In this document: positions 40,043-49,409 of the stretch, piece after piece
Position numbering within the stretch: position 1 is the first letter of the stretch
How the letters are laid out: every line of letters starts with the position of its first letter
Assembly (NCBI GenBank): GCA_963776055.1
Contig: CAVZLD010000011.1
Location: forward strand, 372,001 to 436,000
DNA from: CAVZLD01 sp963776055
GTDB taxonomy: Bacteria > Planctomycetota > Planctomycetia > Pirellulales > Pirellulaceae
Length of the DNA: 64,000 nucleotides
Direction of reading: 5' to 3'
The notes under the pieces: generated by a model
Told to the model about the DNA's origin: nothing
What the model saw: the letters and a program-made list of their open reading frames with translations, nothing else
Database searches by the model: none
Made by a program: the position numbers and the translations under genes

Positions 40043-41710
40043 ATGTCACTCGATCTGGAATCCAAAACATACCGTCCCGAACGACCGCAGGTCGCGACGC
40101 CGACAGCAACGGCAGCGACTCCGGTGCCGACGGACCAACGGCGTTCGTGGTGGAAGATCGCCGTGCTTTCGCTTGCAGTGATCGCTGTCTTGATCGGTTT
40201 GGGAGCTTGGGTCCTGCAGCGGGGATCGTCGAAGAAGCCGGTGAACATGCTGACTCACCAGGTCACCATGGGAGATGTCGTTGTCACCGTGACGGAACAG
40301 GGCGCCTTGGAAAGCGCGACGAATAAGGAGATCAAATGCACAGTCAAGGGCGGCAGTACCATTCTCTGGATTATCGAAGATGGCACGGAGGTCCAGCCAG
40401 GTGACGAACTGGTCCGCCTGGATTCTTCCACCATTGAAGACAACATCAGCCAGAAGCGGATTACGTACGAGACTGCCCTGTCCACTAAGATCAAATCAGA
40501 GAGCGATGTTTCGGTGGCGAAGATCAGCATTATCGAATACCTCGAGGGAACGTACGAGCAGGAGCGCAAAACCTTCGAGAACGAAATCTTCGTGGCGGAG
40601 GAAGAACTCAAAAAAGCCGAACTGGCCTACGACTCAATTCGACGTTCTGTGTCCCGAGGATTGGTCTCGCCCTTGCAGTTGCAGGGCGAACAATTCCGTG
40701 TTGAGTCGGCGAGAAAAGTTCTCGAACTGGCGCAGAAGAAACTGCACGTGCTGGAAAACTATACGAAAGTAAAGACACTTGAAGAGTTGCAGGGCGCTTT
40801 GACGGCCGCCGAGGCAAAACTGGCCTCCGACACGGAATCTCTCAAGCTGGAGGAAGCGCGCCTTCTGCGGGAAAAGGAGCAGCTTCAGAACTGCAACATC
40901 CGGGCGGAATCTTCCGGAATGGTCATCTACCCTGAAGCGGCCGAGTGGAAGAACCAGCCGGAGATCGAAGAAGGTGCCACCGTCCGGGAACAACAAACGC
41001 TCCTCGTCATCCCCGACCTCGGAAAGATGCAGGTCAGAGTTGGCGTTCACGAATCAAAGGTCAAGCGACTGAAGCCAGGAATGCCCGCGCGCATCGAAGT
41101 GCAGGACAATACCTACAGCGGGGAGCTCGTTTCCGTGGCAACGCAGGCTTCTCCATCCGGCTGGTGGGATGGGAACGTGCGCAGATTCGACGCGATTGTC
41201 AGATTAGACTCCCGCGGGGGACTTCGTCCGGGCATGAGCGCGGATGTCGAGATCACAGTGGTTCGACACTCCAATGTGCTCAGCATTCCGGTCGCCGCCG
41301 TCATAGGAATCGACCAACAGCTCTACTGTTGGGTCGATGCCCAGACGGGTCTTGAGAAACGCGCACTGACATTGGGCGATAGCAACGATCAGTTCATCGT
41401 GGTCGAGGCGGGACTGGAGGCAGGCGAACAGGTCGTACTGAATCCACGCGACTTTGTGGAGGAGGCGGAGTTCGCCCAGCAGAACACTCCCACGCGAAAA
41501 GATCCGCAACAAGCAGGGGAGACACCGACAGGCCCGTCGCGCAGCAACTCCAACAAAAAACCGCCACGTCCCGAGGGCGAAGTCCAACCGCCCCAGGAAC
41601 AACCCGCGGACAAGCCGGCCGAGGTCGCACCGATAAAAACGGCACCGGCTGCGAAACCTCCACAGGGGGACGGAAAGCCATCCGAGCCACAGGGGAAACC
41701 GGCCCAGTGA
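40043..41710 (+). CDS. MacA/HlyD-type periplasmic adaptor
   Basis: 555 residues with one N-terminal membrane anchor (WWKIAVLSLAVIAVLIGLGAW). Order: lipoyl-half VTEQGALESATNKEIKCTVK ... IEDGTEVQPGDELVRLD, a long coiled coil (~residues 145-290), second lipoyl half NCNIRAESSGMVIYP, beta-barrel (GVHESKVKRLKPGMPARIEV), membrane-proximal domain, then a Pro/Gln/Lys-rich low-complexity tail (~residues 475-555). Such adaptors link an ABC or RND inner-membrane pump to the outer membrane. The stop overlaps the permease GTG (GTGA), so the two are coupled. Confidence 0.92.
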   Translation: MSLDLESKTYRPERPQVATPTATAATPVPTDQRRSWWKIAVLSLAVIAVLIGLGAWVLQRGSSKKPVNMLTHQVTMGDVVVTVTEQGALESATNKEIKCTVKGGSTILWIIEDGTEVQPGDELVRLDSSTIEDNISQKRITYETALSTKIKSESDVSVAKISIIEYLEGTYEQERKTFENEIFVAEEELKKAELAYDSIRRSVSRGLVSPLQLQGEQFRVESARKVLELAQKKLHVLENYTKVKTLEELQGALTAAEAKLASDTESLKLEEARLLREKEQLQNCNIRAESSGMVIYPEAAEWKNQPEIEEGATVREQQTLLVIPDLGKMQVRVGVHESKVKRLKPGMPARIEVQDNTYSGELVSVATQASPSGWWDGNVRRFDAIVRLDSRGGLRPGMSADVEITVVRHSNVLSIPVAAVIGIDQQLYCWVDAQTGLEKRALTLGDSNDQFIVVEAGLEAGEQVVLNPRDFVEEAEFAQQNTPTRKDPQQAGETPTGPSRSNSNKKPPRPEGEVQPPQEQPADKPAEVAPIKTAPAAKPPQGDGKPSEPQGKPAQ

Positions 41711-43017
41711 ACGGCTCTTTCTTTCAGACGCTCAAGTTGGGTCTGCAGAGTCTGTTTCTTCAAAAACTGCGCGCTGGCCTGGCCGCTCTGGGAATCTTCA
41801 TCGGCACAAGCACCGTCATCTGGCTGGTCGCCATGGGAGAAGGTGTCAGTTACCAGGCCCAACAACAGATCAAAGAACTGGGTGCGACAAACATCATTGT
41901 GCGCAGTGTCAAACCCTCGTCCGACTCGAAAGAAAACACCAGTCCCATTATCACGTATGGGCTTCTTCGGGAGGATTACCAACGGATTCTCTCCAATCTG
42001 CCCAACCTCCGTCGAGCGATCCCCATGCGCGAAATTCGACGAGAGATTCGCATGGATGATCGACTCGTTGACGCAAAACTCGTGGGATGTACCGAGGAGT
42101 ACCTCGAGCTGAATCGACTGAGTATCTCTCGCGGACGATGGCTCAACGTCCGTGATCGCGGCGACAACGTGATTGTGCTGGCAGACCAGACAGCGCGCAT
42201 CCTGTTTCGATACGAGGACCCAATCGGCCGGAGCGTGCGAGTGGGCAACGAAGTCTACGTGGTCGTAGGACAGACAAAGCCTCGCAGTGCATCCGCGGCA
42301 ATCGGCGGCAGCCTGGAAGCCCGCGACTACAGTCTGGACGCCTACGCGCCACTACGCACGCTGGAGAAACGGATCGGCGACATGGTTGTCAACCGCCGCT
42401 CCGGCAGTTTCGGGGGTGAGGTTGTCGAATTGAGCCAAATCACGTTGACCGTCGATGATGTGGAAGAAGTCGACGCGACGGCCAGTGTGGTGGGGGCGCT
42501 GCTGGAGAAGTTTCATGAGAACGATGACTTTGCCGTTGTGGTCCCGAAGGAGCTACTCAATCAAGCGGAGAAGACGCGGGCGATGTTCAATGTGCTGCTG
42601 GTCATTATCGCCGGTATCTCCCTGCTTGTAGGAGGAATCGGAATCATGAACATCATGCTCGCCACGGTCACGGAACGAACGCGCGAAATTGGCGTTCGAC
42701 GGGCGCTGGGAGCCAAGCGACGCGACATCATTCAGCAGTTTCTGACGGAGACGATCGTCTTGACTGCCAGCGGGGGACTGCTGGGCGTACTGTTTGGGCT
42801 CATGTGTGATCCGATCTTTCGAACTTTGCGGGCTCTCTTGTCCTCCGTTTCTCCCAACAGCTTGCCCGCAATCGTCCAAACGCTCGAACCGCGAATCGCT
42901 CCTTGGTCGGTCGCACTGGCACTCATCATCTCGGTCGGCGTGGGACTCGTGTTTGGTGTCTTCCCGGCGCGACAAGCCGCTCGTATGGATCCAATCGAAG
43001 CGTTGCGGCACGAGTGA
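41707..43017 (+). CDS. MacB-like ABC transporter permease (FtsX fold)
   Basis: 436 residues: first helix (LRAGLAALGIFIGTSTVIWLVA), large periplasmic MacB_PCD domain (~residues 45-280), then three helices with the FtsX core (LVIIAGISLLVGGIGIMNIMLATV, ERTREIGVRRALGAKRRDII, PWSVALALIISVGVGLVFGVFPARQAARMDPIEALRHE). It lacks an ATP-binding domain, and no MacB-type ATPase gene lies beside it in the window, whereas related operons normally have one. A GTG start overlaps the adaptor stop. The pump may use an ATPase encoded elsewhere. Substrate unknown. Confidence 0.92.
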   Translation: MNGSFFQTLKLGLQSLFLQKLRAGLAALGIFIGTSTVIWLVAMGEGVSYQAQQQIKELGATNIIVRSVKPSSDSKENTSPIITYGLLREDYQRILSNLPNLRRAIPMREIRREIRMDDRLVDAKLVGCTEEYLELNRLSISRGRWLNVRDRGDNVIVLADQTARILFRYEDPIGRSVRVGNEVYVVVGQTKPRSASAAIGGSLEARDYSLDAYAPLRTLEKRIGDMVVNRRSGSFGGEVVELSQITLTVDDVEEVDATASVVGALLEKFHENDDFAVVVPKELLNQAEKTRAMFNVLLVIIAGISLLVGGIGIMNIMLATVTERTREIGVRRALGAKRRDIIQQFLTETIVLTASGGLLGVLFGLMCDPIFRTLRALLSSVSPNSLPAIVQTLEPRIAPWSVALALIISVGVGLVFGVFPARQAARMDPIEALRHE

Positions 43018-43469
43018 TCCGAGCGATTTTCCTGCCGGATTCGGCTCCGCCCAAGCCGCAGATTCGTTCCGTTTTCTCGCCGTCCCCATCCGTCAATTGT
43101 TGAAACCAATCGCCCTCGAGGGCCCCCATTTCGCCCGTTGCAATCCCCGGGGCCAGGGCGTTATAATCGAGGGGCTCGTAAAGACTTCGGGCAGATTTAT
43201 CCCACCTGATTCGCCGCTATCCGTGCACGGGATGGCCGGTGAGAAACCGGGGCTTGTCCCCTGCGTTGAAGCCCCCCGTGTCGAAGCCACTGTTCCGCGT
43301 AACGACGCACGGACTCGCACACCGTACGACCGTGTTCGTTTTCGCCGTTTCGGGACGACCGCAACACAAATTGCGCTTCATGGACATGCCGATCGCTTCA
43401 ACCCTCGAAACAGTTCTTCCGCGTTGACACAGCCTTTGTAGCACTTGCATCCACCAGAAGGAAAAGACC
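43018..43469. other. Intergenic region with promoter and long leader
   Basis: 450 bp between the permease and oxidoreductase B. The promoter listed next would leave a leader of about 295 nt. The leader has GC-rich local stems (for instance GCCGGTGAGAAACCGG near 43229-43244), but no riboswitch class was recognised. Confidence 0.4.
43138..43167 (+). promoter_or_regulatory. Sigma70-type promoter upstream of oxidoreductase B
   Basis: TTGCAA (43138-43143), 18-bp spacer, TATAAT (43162-43167), a perfect -10. It faces the oxidoreductase gene whose ATG is at 43470. Confidence 0.55.
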
Positions 43470-44962
43470 ATGTCGAAAACAACACGTCGTACGTTCCTCA
43501 AGACCACGTCCGCCGTTGGCGCGGGCTATTTCGTCGCGGCTGGCAGCCGCAGGGCCCTCAGTCAATCTCCCAATGAAAAGCCAAATGTCGTTTGCATTGG
43601 AGTGGGCGGTAAAGGAGGAAGCGATTCCAACAATGCGGCGCAATTCGGCAACGTGATTGCCATCTGCGACGTCGACCGTAACACGCTCGAGGGAAAGGGA
43701 AACGCCGAGGGCTTTAAGGACGCCGAGCGATTCACCGATTACCGCGAAATGTTGGCCAAGCACGGCGAGAACGCGCAGATTGCGACCATCAGCACACCGG
43801 ACCACATGCATGCACCGGCAACGCTGGATGCCATGCGGATGGGCATCAGTTGTTACACGCAGAAACCACTGACACGCACGATTTTCGAAGCACGACTTCT
43901 GGCGCAAGTCGCCGCCGAAACGGGCGTCTGCACGCAGATGGGCAACCAGGGCACCGCTCTGGATTCTTCGCGGGAAGCGATTGCACAGCTCCAGTCGGGC
44001 GTCCTCGGTACGTTGCAGGAAGTCTACATCTGGTCGAACCGTCCGATCTGGTGCAAGGGCCGAATCGCCGCATGACGATGGAAAAGTTTGCAGCGCAGGC
44101 GAAGCAAGAGAATCCGGACGGTGCCGAGCGCATCATCGCCTCCAAGCAGCGGCAAATTGAGCGAGATCTCGAACGGCTCGATTGGAAAAACTGGCTCGGT
44201 GTTGCTCCCGAGCGTGAGTACTGGCCCGGCCTCTATCACAGCTTCCAGTGGCGCGGCTGGTGGGACTTCGGCAGCGGTGCGTTGGGTGACATGGCCTGCC
44301 ACCAGGTCACCGTACCCTTCGCCTCCTGCGGCTTGCGCGATCCGGTCTCGGTGGTTGCCAAGACATCCGGTCATGACTACGACAGCTTCCCCGCGAGCTC
44401 GATCATCGAGTTCCAGTTTCCCGAGACTTCCGAGCGGCCGGCCATTCCGGCCTGGTGGTATGACCGTAAGGGCAACAAGCCGCCACAGGAAGTCTTCAGC
44501 AAGTGGGGTATCAACAGCGTGTCCGACAGCGGCGTGATGATCGTTGGCGACAAGGGCGCCTTCTACAGCAGCGACGATTACTGCGGACGGTACGAGTTGA
44601 AGGGCGTCTCCAAGGCCACGGTAGATTTCGAGAAAGCCGTGAACAAGGGGAACAACGATCTGAATAATATGTACGAGCTGTTCCGCGCACTGGCCGAAGG
44701 CGATCCGAAGATCTGCAAATCCAACTTCGTCGATCGAGCGGGGCCATTGACGGAAACGATCCTGTTGGGCAACCTGGCCGTCTGGGCAGCAGCCAAGGGC
44801 GGCGAGAACGGCGCGATGGGCGATTGGGGTGAAAAGATCGAGTGGGATGCCGAGAATCTGAAGGTAACGAATCTCGCTGACCTCAAGACCCCCGGCGTCG
44901 CCGACTTGATCAAGCCGGTTTATCCGGAAGGCTATCGTTTGGAAAGCGCCGTCACCGCCTGA
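43470..44962 (+). CDS. Tat-exported Gfo/Idh/MocA oxidoreductase B (frameshifted)
   Basis: ~497 residues. Twin-arginine leader (TTRRTFLKTTSAVGAGYFVAA), Rossmann GxGxxG-like start (VVCIGVGGKGGSDS), STPDHMHAPA, and SCYTQKPLTRT with the catalytic-type Lys. The C-terminal domain has GALGDMACHQVTVPF and SIIEFQFPE. The first frame ends soon after WSNRPIW; TGGTG at ~44049-44053 looks like TGGGTG with one G lost, giving VQGPNRRMTMEKFAAQ onward. AGAAGGAAAAG precedes ATG 43470. It stands alone; a hairpin terminator follows. Natural substrate unknown. Confidence 0.87.
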
Positions 44963-45083
44963 CAAGTGCCGGCCAAGACGTAGGTAGCGAGTTGGCTTCG
45001 TCTCCAAGCGGAAAGATGAATCGGCAAGCACATCCTTCGCCGGTCATTCTTCGTAAGGGGTGGCGAGTCAGGTCCTGAATTCG

Positions 45084-45122
45084 AGCTGTGGGGGCACGGC
45101 ATGCTGTGCCCCCACAGCTTTT
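45084..45122 (+). terminator. Intrinsic terminator after oxidoreductase B
   Basis: A perfect 14-bp stem (45084-45097 with 45106-45119) encloses an 8-base loop, GGCATGCT, and is followed by TTTT. It lies 122 bp past the stop and 27 bp before the next ATG. Confidence 0.75.
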
Positions 45123-45148
45123 CCATTCCAAGGGAGTATCAGCGCACA

Positions 45149-46474
45149 ATGAACGGTTCCCGAATCTCAACGAGTGTTCTCGCCGCTTGGGTCCTCGCGG
45201 CTCTCTGTCTGTCTGGCTGCCCGGCCCCGAAGAGCGATCGTGGGGCGGCGGAACCAGGTTCGACGAACGGCACGGTCGCCAAACCGGAAGCGCAGCGTAG
45301 CCAACGTGTCGCAACCGCCAGCGCAGAGGATGTGACGGCGGCCATCGAGATCCTCGATCGCTTGGGCCGCAACACGCACGTCATCGCGCCCGGCAACTTG
45401 CTGACCGAAATTGAGATCCTCGACGGTTCCGCCATGACGGCCGACGATATCGTGACCCTCGGTCGACTCACCGACCTCGAAACTCTGCGGATTCTCAATT
45501 ATCGCTCTTTGAATGACGAAATGGCCGCGCAACTAGCCGGTCTGAAGAATCTGAAAACCTTGGCTGTGACAAACTCCGTCATCGGTGACGCGACTGTCGA
45601 ATTGATCGTCACGTCGTTCCCCCAGCTGAAAAATCTCGACCTGTCGTATAACACGAATATGACCAACGGCGCCATGAAGATCATCTGCACGCTGGACCAA
45701 TTGGAGCGACTGTCGCTGATACAGTGCCGCTTCAATGACCTGGGTACCAGCCATCTGGCGAAGCTGCAAAACCTGCGTCTCTTGGATCTTCGCGGAAACA
45801 TGGAGGCCGGTGACCTGACGATGGAAACCGTGGGAACGTTGCCCAAACTTGCCGCACTGAAGCACCGCAGCACGACGGTGACAGATTACGGGATGGAGTG
45901 TCTTGCGCAGAATCAGACGCTCAGTTCATTGCTGATGCAGGATTTTGGTGTCACGAGTCAGGCGGGACAGGAAATCGCCAAACTGGGCACCCTGAAGGAA
46001 CTCGAGATCTTTCGTTGCCAAGGACTTGGCTCAGACGGCGTCTTGGCACTCAAGGGAATGAACCTCGAACGACTCAAACTTCGCGATTTGCCGTCCGTGG
46101 ATGATCGAGCAATGGAAGTGTTTCAGGATCTGCCACACCTGCAGCGACTCTATCTGCACGAACTCGACTCGATCAGCGACGCTGGACTGCAGAATCTGGA
46201 AGCGCTCAAGTCGCTCGAAGTGCTGGATATCTGGTCCATTTCCCAGATGACGGACGCCACGGTCGATCGCATCGCCACACTGCCCCAATTGAAAGAGTTG
46301 TCGATTCGAACAACGAGTGTGTCGGACGCGGCCGTCGACAAGATCCTCGCCATGCCCGAGTTGCAATCGCTGGTGATCAAGGATAACGGGATGGTAACCG
46401 ACGAAGCATTGCAGAGACTGTCTGGCAGGAAATGGACCAAGCTGGATATCGGTTCAGCTGGCACGGCGAATTGA
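45149..46474 (+). CDS. Leucine-rich-repeat lipoprotein
   Basis: 441 residues. Signal with lipobox LCLSGC, so it is probably acylated and membrane-anchored. From residue ~75 it is a regular array of LRR units (LETLRILNYRSLNDEMAAQL, LKNLKTLAVTNSVIGDATVE, LKNLDLSYNTNMTNGAMK, and so on, about 13 units), a curved binding scaffold; no catalytic domain is seen. ATG 45149 is the start: AAGGGAG lies upstream, and an in-frame ATG at 45101 falls inside the terminator loop. Planctomycetes carry many such proteins; the partner is unknown. Confidence 0.88.
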   Translation: MNGSRISTSVLAAWVLAALCLSGCPAPKSDRGAAEPGSTNGTVAKPEAQRSQRVATASAEDVTAAIEILDRLGRNTHVIAPGNLLTEIEILDGSAMTADDIVTLGRLTDLETLRILNYRSLNDEMAAQLAGLKNLKTLAVTNSVIGDATVELIVTSFPQLKNLDLSYNTNMTNGAMKIICTLDQLERLSLIQCRFNDLGTSHLAKLQNLRLLDLRGNMEAGDLTMETVGTLPKLAALKHRSTTVTDYGMECLAQNQTLSSLLMQDFGVTSQAGQEIAKLGTLKELEIFRCQGLGSDGVLALKGMNLERLKLRDLPSVDDRAMEVFQDLPHLQRLYLHELDSISDAGLQNLEALKSLEVLDIWSISQMTDATVDRIATLPQLKELSIRTTSVSDAAVDKILAMPELQSLVIKDNGMVTDEALQRLSGRKWTKLDIGSAGTAN

Positions 46475-46756
46475 GCGTGCCAGGAGGCATTCAGCCGGGG
46501 GATCAAGGAGCGTGCGCGGAAGAGTGCCCCGCGTCGGCCTCCGCTCACACACCCTGTAAACCGTAGGGTGGGCACGGCTCGCAACGCAAGCGCATGCCCA
46601 CCAGGTTTCGCTTGCGCTGGGCTGAGCCTCCCGACGAGAGGAGGCGCACCACTCAAGACGGAGTGCACCGCACTGACGGAGTGGGCTGGGCACAACTCGC
46701 AACGCGAGCGCATGCCGACTGACGGGAGCGATGCTTGGATTGGATGGCCGGAACCA
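46475..46756. repeat. Two diverged copies of a hairpin repeat in a convergent gap
   Basis: GGGCACGGCTCGCAACGCAA and the following 13 bases (46570-46602) and the copy at 46688-46720 match at 28 of 33 positions. The first copy is flanked by GGTGGGCA/TGCCCACC arms (46567-46574 and 46595-46602); the second has the inner stem CTCGC-AAC-GCGAG. They belong to the same family as 28631-28660 and 49118-49331. No gene is present. Confidence 0.6.
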
Positions 46757-47548
46757 TCATTCGGTCTTGTCGAAATCCGTATCGGCGTCCATCAGCTCCA
46801 GCTGCTGAATCCAAATATTCCGGAACAGGACATCATGACCTTCGCATTGTAGCTTGAGACCGCCCGGTGTATCCGTGATGCCTTTGCCACCGTCGTTTCC
46901 GCCGTCGATTCCGGAGTTCGGACCACCCCACACCTGATTGATGGTTTGGTTGTGATGGACTTTCTTTCCGTTGAAGTACATCGTCAGCATCGCTTTCTCT
47001 ACTCGCTGGCCATCCCTGAACCTCGCGGCCCGAAACTTGATGTCGTATGCATTCCATTTACCGACCCCGTTGTACGCCTCATAGGGTGACTCGGTTTCAT
47101 TGATCACGGCAGCAAGACCGTGCTTCGTACGATCACCGTCCAGGATCTGGATTTCGTAGCGGTTCTGCAGGTACACCCCACTGTTTCCTCCCGGCTTGGG
47201 AATGAGAAACTCCACATGCAGGCGGAAGTCACGAAACTTCTGTTTGGTTACGAGATCGGCGGCCCCGTATTTGCCGCCGGCCCCCGCCGGATCGCTGCTG
47301 ACCATGACCGTCCCATCATCGATTGGATCGGGGACGATTTGCCATTTGATCGGCAGAGAGGAGCTGAAGCGAGGTCCCTCCCAATAGGTCCATTTGTCAT
47401 CGAGCATCTGGCGAGTCCCATCGAAAAACACTTCGGCCTGCGTCGGGCAGGCCGCCCCCACACCAACGTCCGCACTCGCCGATGCATGCCAACCGACCAA
47501 GCCGGAAACACACCAGACCGCGATCCCGCAACAACGCATCGTACCCAT
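46757..47548 (-). CDS. DUF1080 protein (3-keto-glycoside hydrolase-like)
   Basis: 263 residues, signal peptide near CGIAVWCVSGLVGWHASASA. The DUF1080 jelly-roll signature is clear: FRDFRLHVEFLIPKPGGNSG, VYLQNRYEIQILD, ESPYEAYNGVGKWNAYDI, YFNGKKVHHNQT, GGLKLQCEGHDVLFRNIWI. The family is renamed 3-keto-disaccharide hydrolase: it cleaves sugars previously oxidised at C3 by Gfo/Idh-type dehydrogenases, five of which are in this window. AAGGA is just before ATG 47548. It is divergent from the sialidase-like gene. Confidence 0.92.
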   Translation of the reverse strand: MGTMRCCGIAVWCVSGLVGWHASASADVGVGAACPTQAEVFFDGTRQMLDDKWTYWEGPRFSSSLPIKWQIVPDPIDDGTVMVSSDPAGAGGKYGAADLVTKQKFRDFRLHVEFLIPKPGGNSGVYLQNRYEIQILDGDRTKHGLAAVINETESPYEAYNGVGKWNAYDIKFRAARFRDGQRVEKAMLTMYFNGKKVHHNQTINQVWGGPNSGIDGGNDGGKGITDTPGGLKLQCEGHDVLFRNIWIQQLELMDADTDFDKTE

Positions 47549-47892
47549 GGAAAATTCCTTCTGCTGAGAGGTCCGGAATGAAGCAGCCCATCATTGTACC
47601 GAGTCCTCCGAAGGCGTGGCAGAAGCATGCCCCTTGTTTTCCCATGCAGCATGTTGTCGGCGAACGGAACTATGGGATACTAAAGCGATCCGTCAGGGCA
47701 GGGCGCCTCGCGCGCTGCGTCAGCCACCCAGTGGCACCCCATCCCAGAATCACGCTACGACAAAGCACGAGTCTGAACGCAGCCCTGGCAAAACAGACAG
47801 GGAATGCACCGAATCGGGCTTGCCGCGGGCGCGCTGGTCCAGTGGTTGCGCTATGATCATTCCAACACGCCCCTTTGCAGAAAGGCCACAGG
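47549..47892. other. Divergent intergenic region
   Basis: 344 bp between two divergent starts; nothing beyond weak promoter-like boxes (GATACT 47676-47681; TATGAT 47852-47857 toward the sialidase-like gene). No gene or repeat was recognised. Confidence 0.3.
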
Positions 47893-48972
47893 ATGCACAC
47901 TTTACTTCGATTGATGGTGGTCGTCGCGTTCGGATCAGCCGCAACTGCCGCCGAATGGGAGATCCCGGCTCCGGCCGTTCCCGGACAAAGGGGCTACCTG
48001 CAAGGGAAACTGATCTACCCGTTGGAGAATCGACCGACCCCGGAGTGCCACGCATCCACGATCGTCGAGACACCGTCGGGAATGGTCGCCGCCTGGTTTG
48101 GCGGCACCGGCGAGAAGTTTCCTGACGTGGGAATCTGGGTTTCCCGCCGGGTCGACAACACGTGGAGTCCCCCGATCGAAGTCGTCAACGGCGTCCAGTC
48201 CCCGGAACTACGCTATCCCTGTTGGAACCCGGTCTTGTTTCAGCCCCAACAAGGACCACTGCTGCTGTTCTACAAAGTGGGACCAAGTCCGGACCGTTGG
48301 TGGGGCATGCAGGTCACCTCATCCGACGATGGCAAATCCTGGTCGGAGCCGGTCAAGTTGGGGCAGGACGAAGCCGTAGGTCATCTGATCGGTCCGGTCA
48401 AAAACAAGCCCATCCAACTACGTGATGGCACCATTCTTTGCCCATCCAGTACCGAACATCACGGCTGGCGAGTGCATCTGGAACGGACGGAAGATCTGGG
48501 AAGAACTTGGAAAGTAATCGGTCCGATCAACGACGGAACACGCTTCGCCGCCATTCAGCCTAGCATTCTGACCTATCCCGACGGTCGCCTGCAAATGCTC
48601 TGTCGGACCAAGCAGAGCGTGGTTGCCCAAACCTGGTCCGAGGACAACGGCAACACATGGAGCGAGCTTACGGCGACACCGCTGCCGAACCCCAATGCCG
48701 GCACGGATGCCGTCACGCTGCAGGATGGCCGACAACTCCTGGTTTACAATCACACAGTGCGCCGTGGCGCGTTTCCATCCGGCCGAAATCTGTTGAACGT
48801 CGCGCTATCTCACGACGGCGAAGAATGGTCGCCAATTCTGACACTCGAACGGGCAAAGGGAGAGTACTCCTATCCCGCTGTGGTGCAGGCCACGGACGCG
48901 AAAGTCCATATCACGTATACGTACCGGCGTCAGTCGATCAAACACGTGATCCTTGATCCTGCGGCGTTCTGA
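47893..48972 (+). CDS. Secreted exo-sialidase-like (BNR-repeat) glycoside hydrolase
   Basis: 359 residues with a signal peptide (LLRLMVVVAFGSAATA). A six-bladed propeller is suggested by Asp-box-like repeats: SSDDGKSWSEPVK, TEDLGRTWKVIGP, SEDNGNTWSELTA, SHDGEEWSPILT. Motifs PECHASTIVETPSGMVAAWF and RYPCWNPVLFQPQQGPLLLF match the planctomycete group of BNR glycosidases. GH33 sialidases have an Arg triad; I did not verify it, so cleavage of sialic acid is not assured. ATG 47893 with AGAAAGG upstream. No sialic-acid catabolism genes are nearby. Confidence 0.82.
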   Translation: MHTLLRLMVVVAFGSAATAAEWEIPAPAVPGQRGYLQGKLIYPLENRPTPECHASTIVETPSGMVAAWFGGTGEKFPDVGIWVSRRVDNTWSPPIEVVNGVQSPELRYPCWNPVLFQPQQGPLLLFYKVGPSPDRWWGMQVTSSDDGKSWSEPVKLGQDEAVGHLIGPVKNKPIQLRDGTILCPSSTEHHGWRVHLERTEDLGRTWKVIGPINDGTRFAAIQPSILTYPDGRLQMLCRTKQSVVAQTWSEDNGNTWSELTATPLPNPNAGTDAVTLQDGRQLLVYNHTVRRGAFPSGRNLLNVALSHDGEEWSPILTLERAKGEYSYPAVVQATDAKVHITYTYRRQSIKHVILDPAAF

Positions 48973-49409
48973 TATTTCAGCGTGAACTCACCCGTCAGTA
49001 GAAAACAGTCGACGTACGGCCCCCGGTCGCCCTCAGGACTCGCCACCTCGCGGCGTTCCGGACATGCGTCCGCCTTTGTGCAACATCATGCCCGATCCGA
49101 AGGTCGGCACGAGAGTTGTAGGGTGGGCCTCAGCGAGTCCAAGATGTGGCGGATTGCGGAGAACAAGCCGAGCGGTGGCCCACCAGAATGCGGTGGCGGT
49201 CCGGCACAGCGCACATCGAACCGATCAGGACCGGATGCGAATGATCGAGATACTGTGTCGAATTCTGGTGGGCCGCGGCTCGGTCCCTTGGGGAGCATCC
49301 CGCGCCTGCGCTCGCCTTGGCGCCACCCTACAGGTCGTGTGCCGAACAGGATTGTGCCCGATCCTGCTTTGCCAGATATTCTCAGCCGAACGTTGCGCGG
49401 AGTCAAAAT
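48973..49409. other. Intergenic region holding a MITE-like element
   Basis: No protein-coding gene is recognised. Most of the gap is the element at 49118-49331; the remaining flanks are featureless. Long open frames here arise because the element is GC-rich. Confidence 0.45.
49118..49331. mobile_element. MITE-like element with GTAGGGTGG terminal inverted repeats
   Basis: GTAGGGTGG (49118-49126) and CCACCCTAC (49323-49331) are perfect 9-bp ends; similarity continues inward imperfectly (GCCTCAGCGAG versus CGCCAAGGCGAG). Inside is a second pair, GGTGGGCC (49122-49129) with GGCCCACC (49177-49184). Length is ~214 bp and there is no coding capacity. Target-site duplication is not obvious. Smaller relatives are at 10291, 28631, 46567 and perhaps 59328. 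Confidence 0.5.

Noticed and set aside
43174..43469. Possible riboswitch leader
   Set aside because: Local stems occur, but no consensus core of cobalamin, SAM, TPP, FMN or glycine classes was found.
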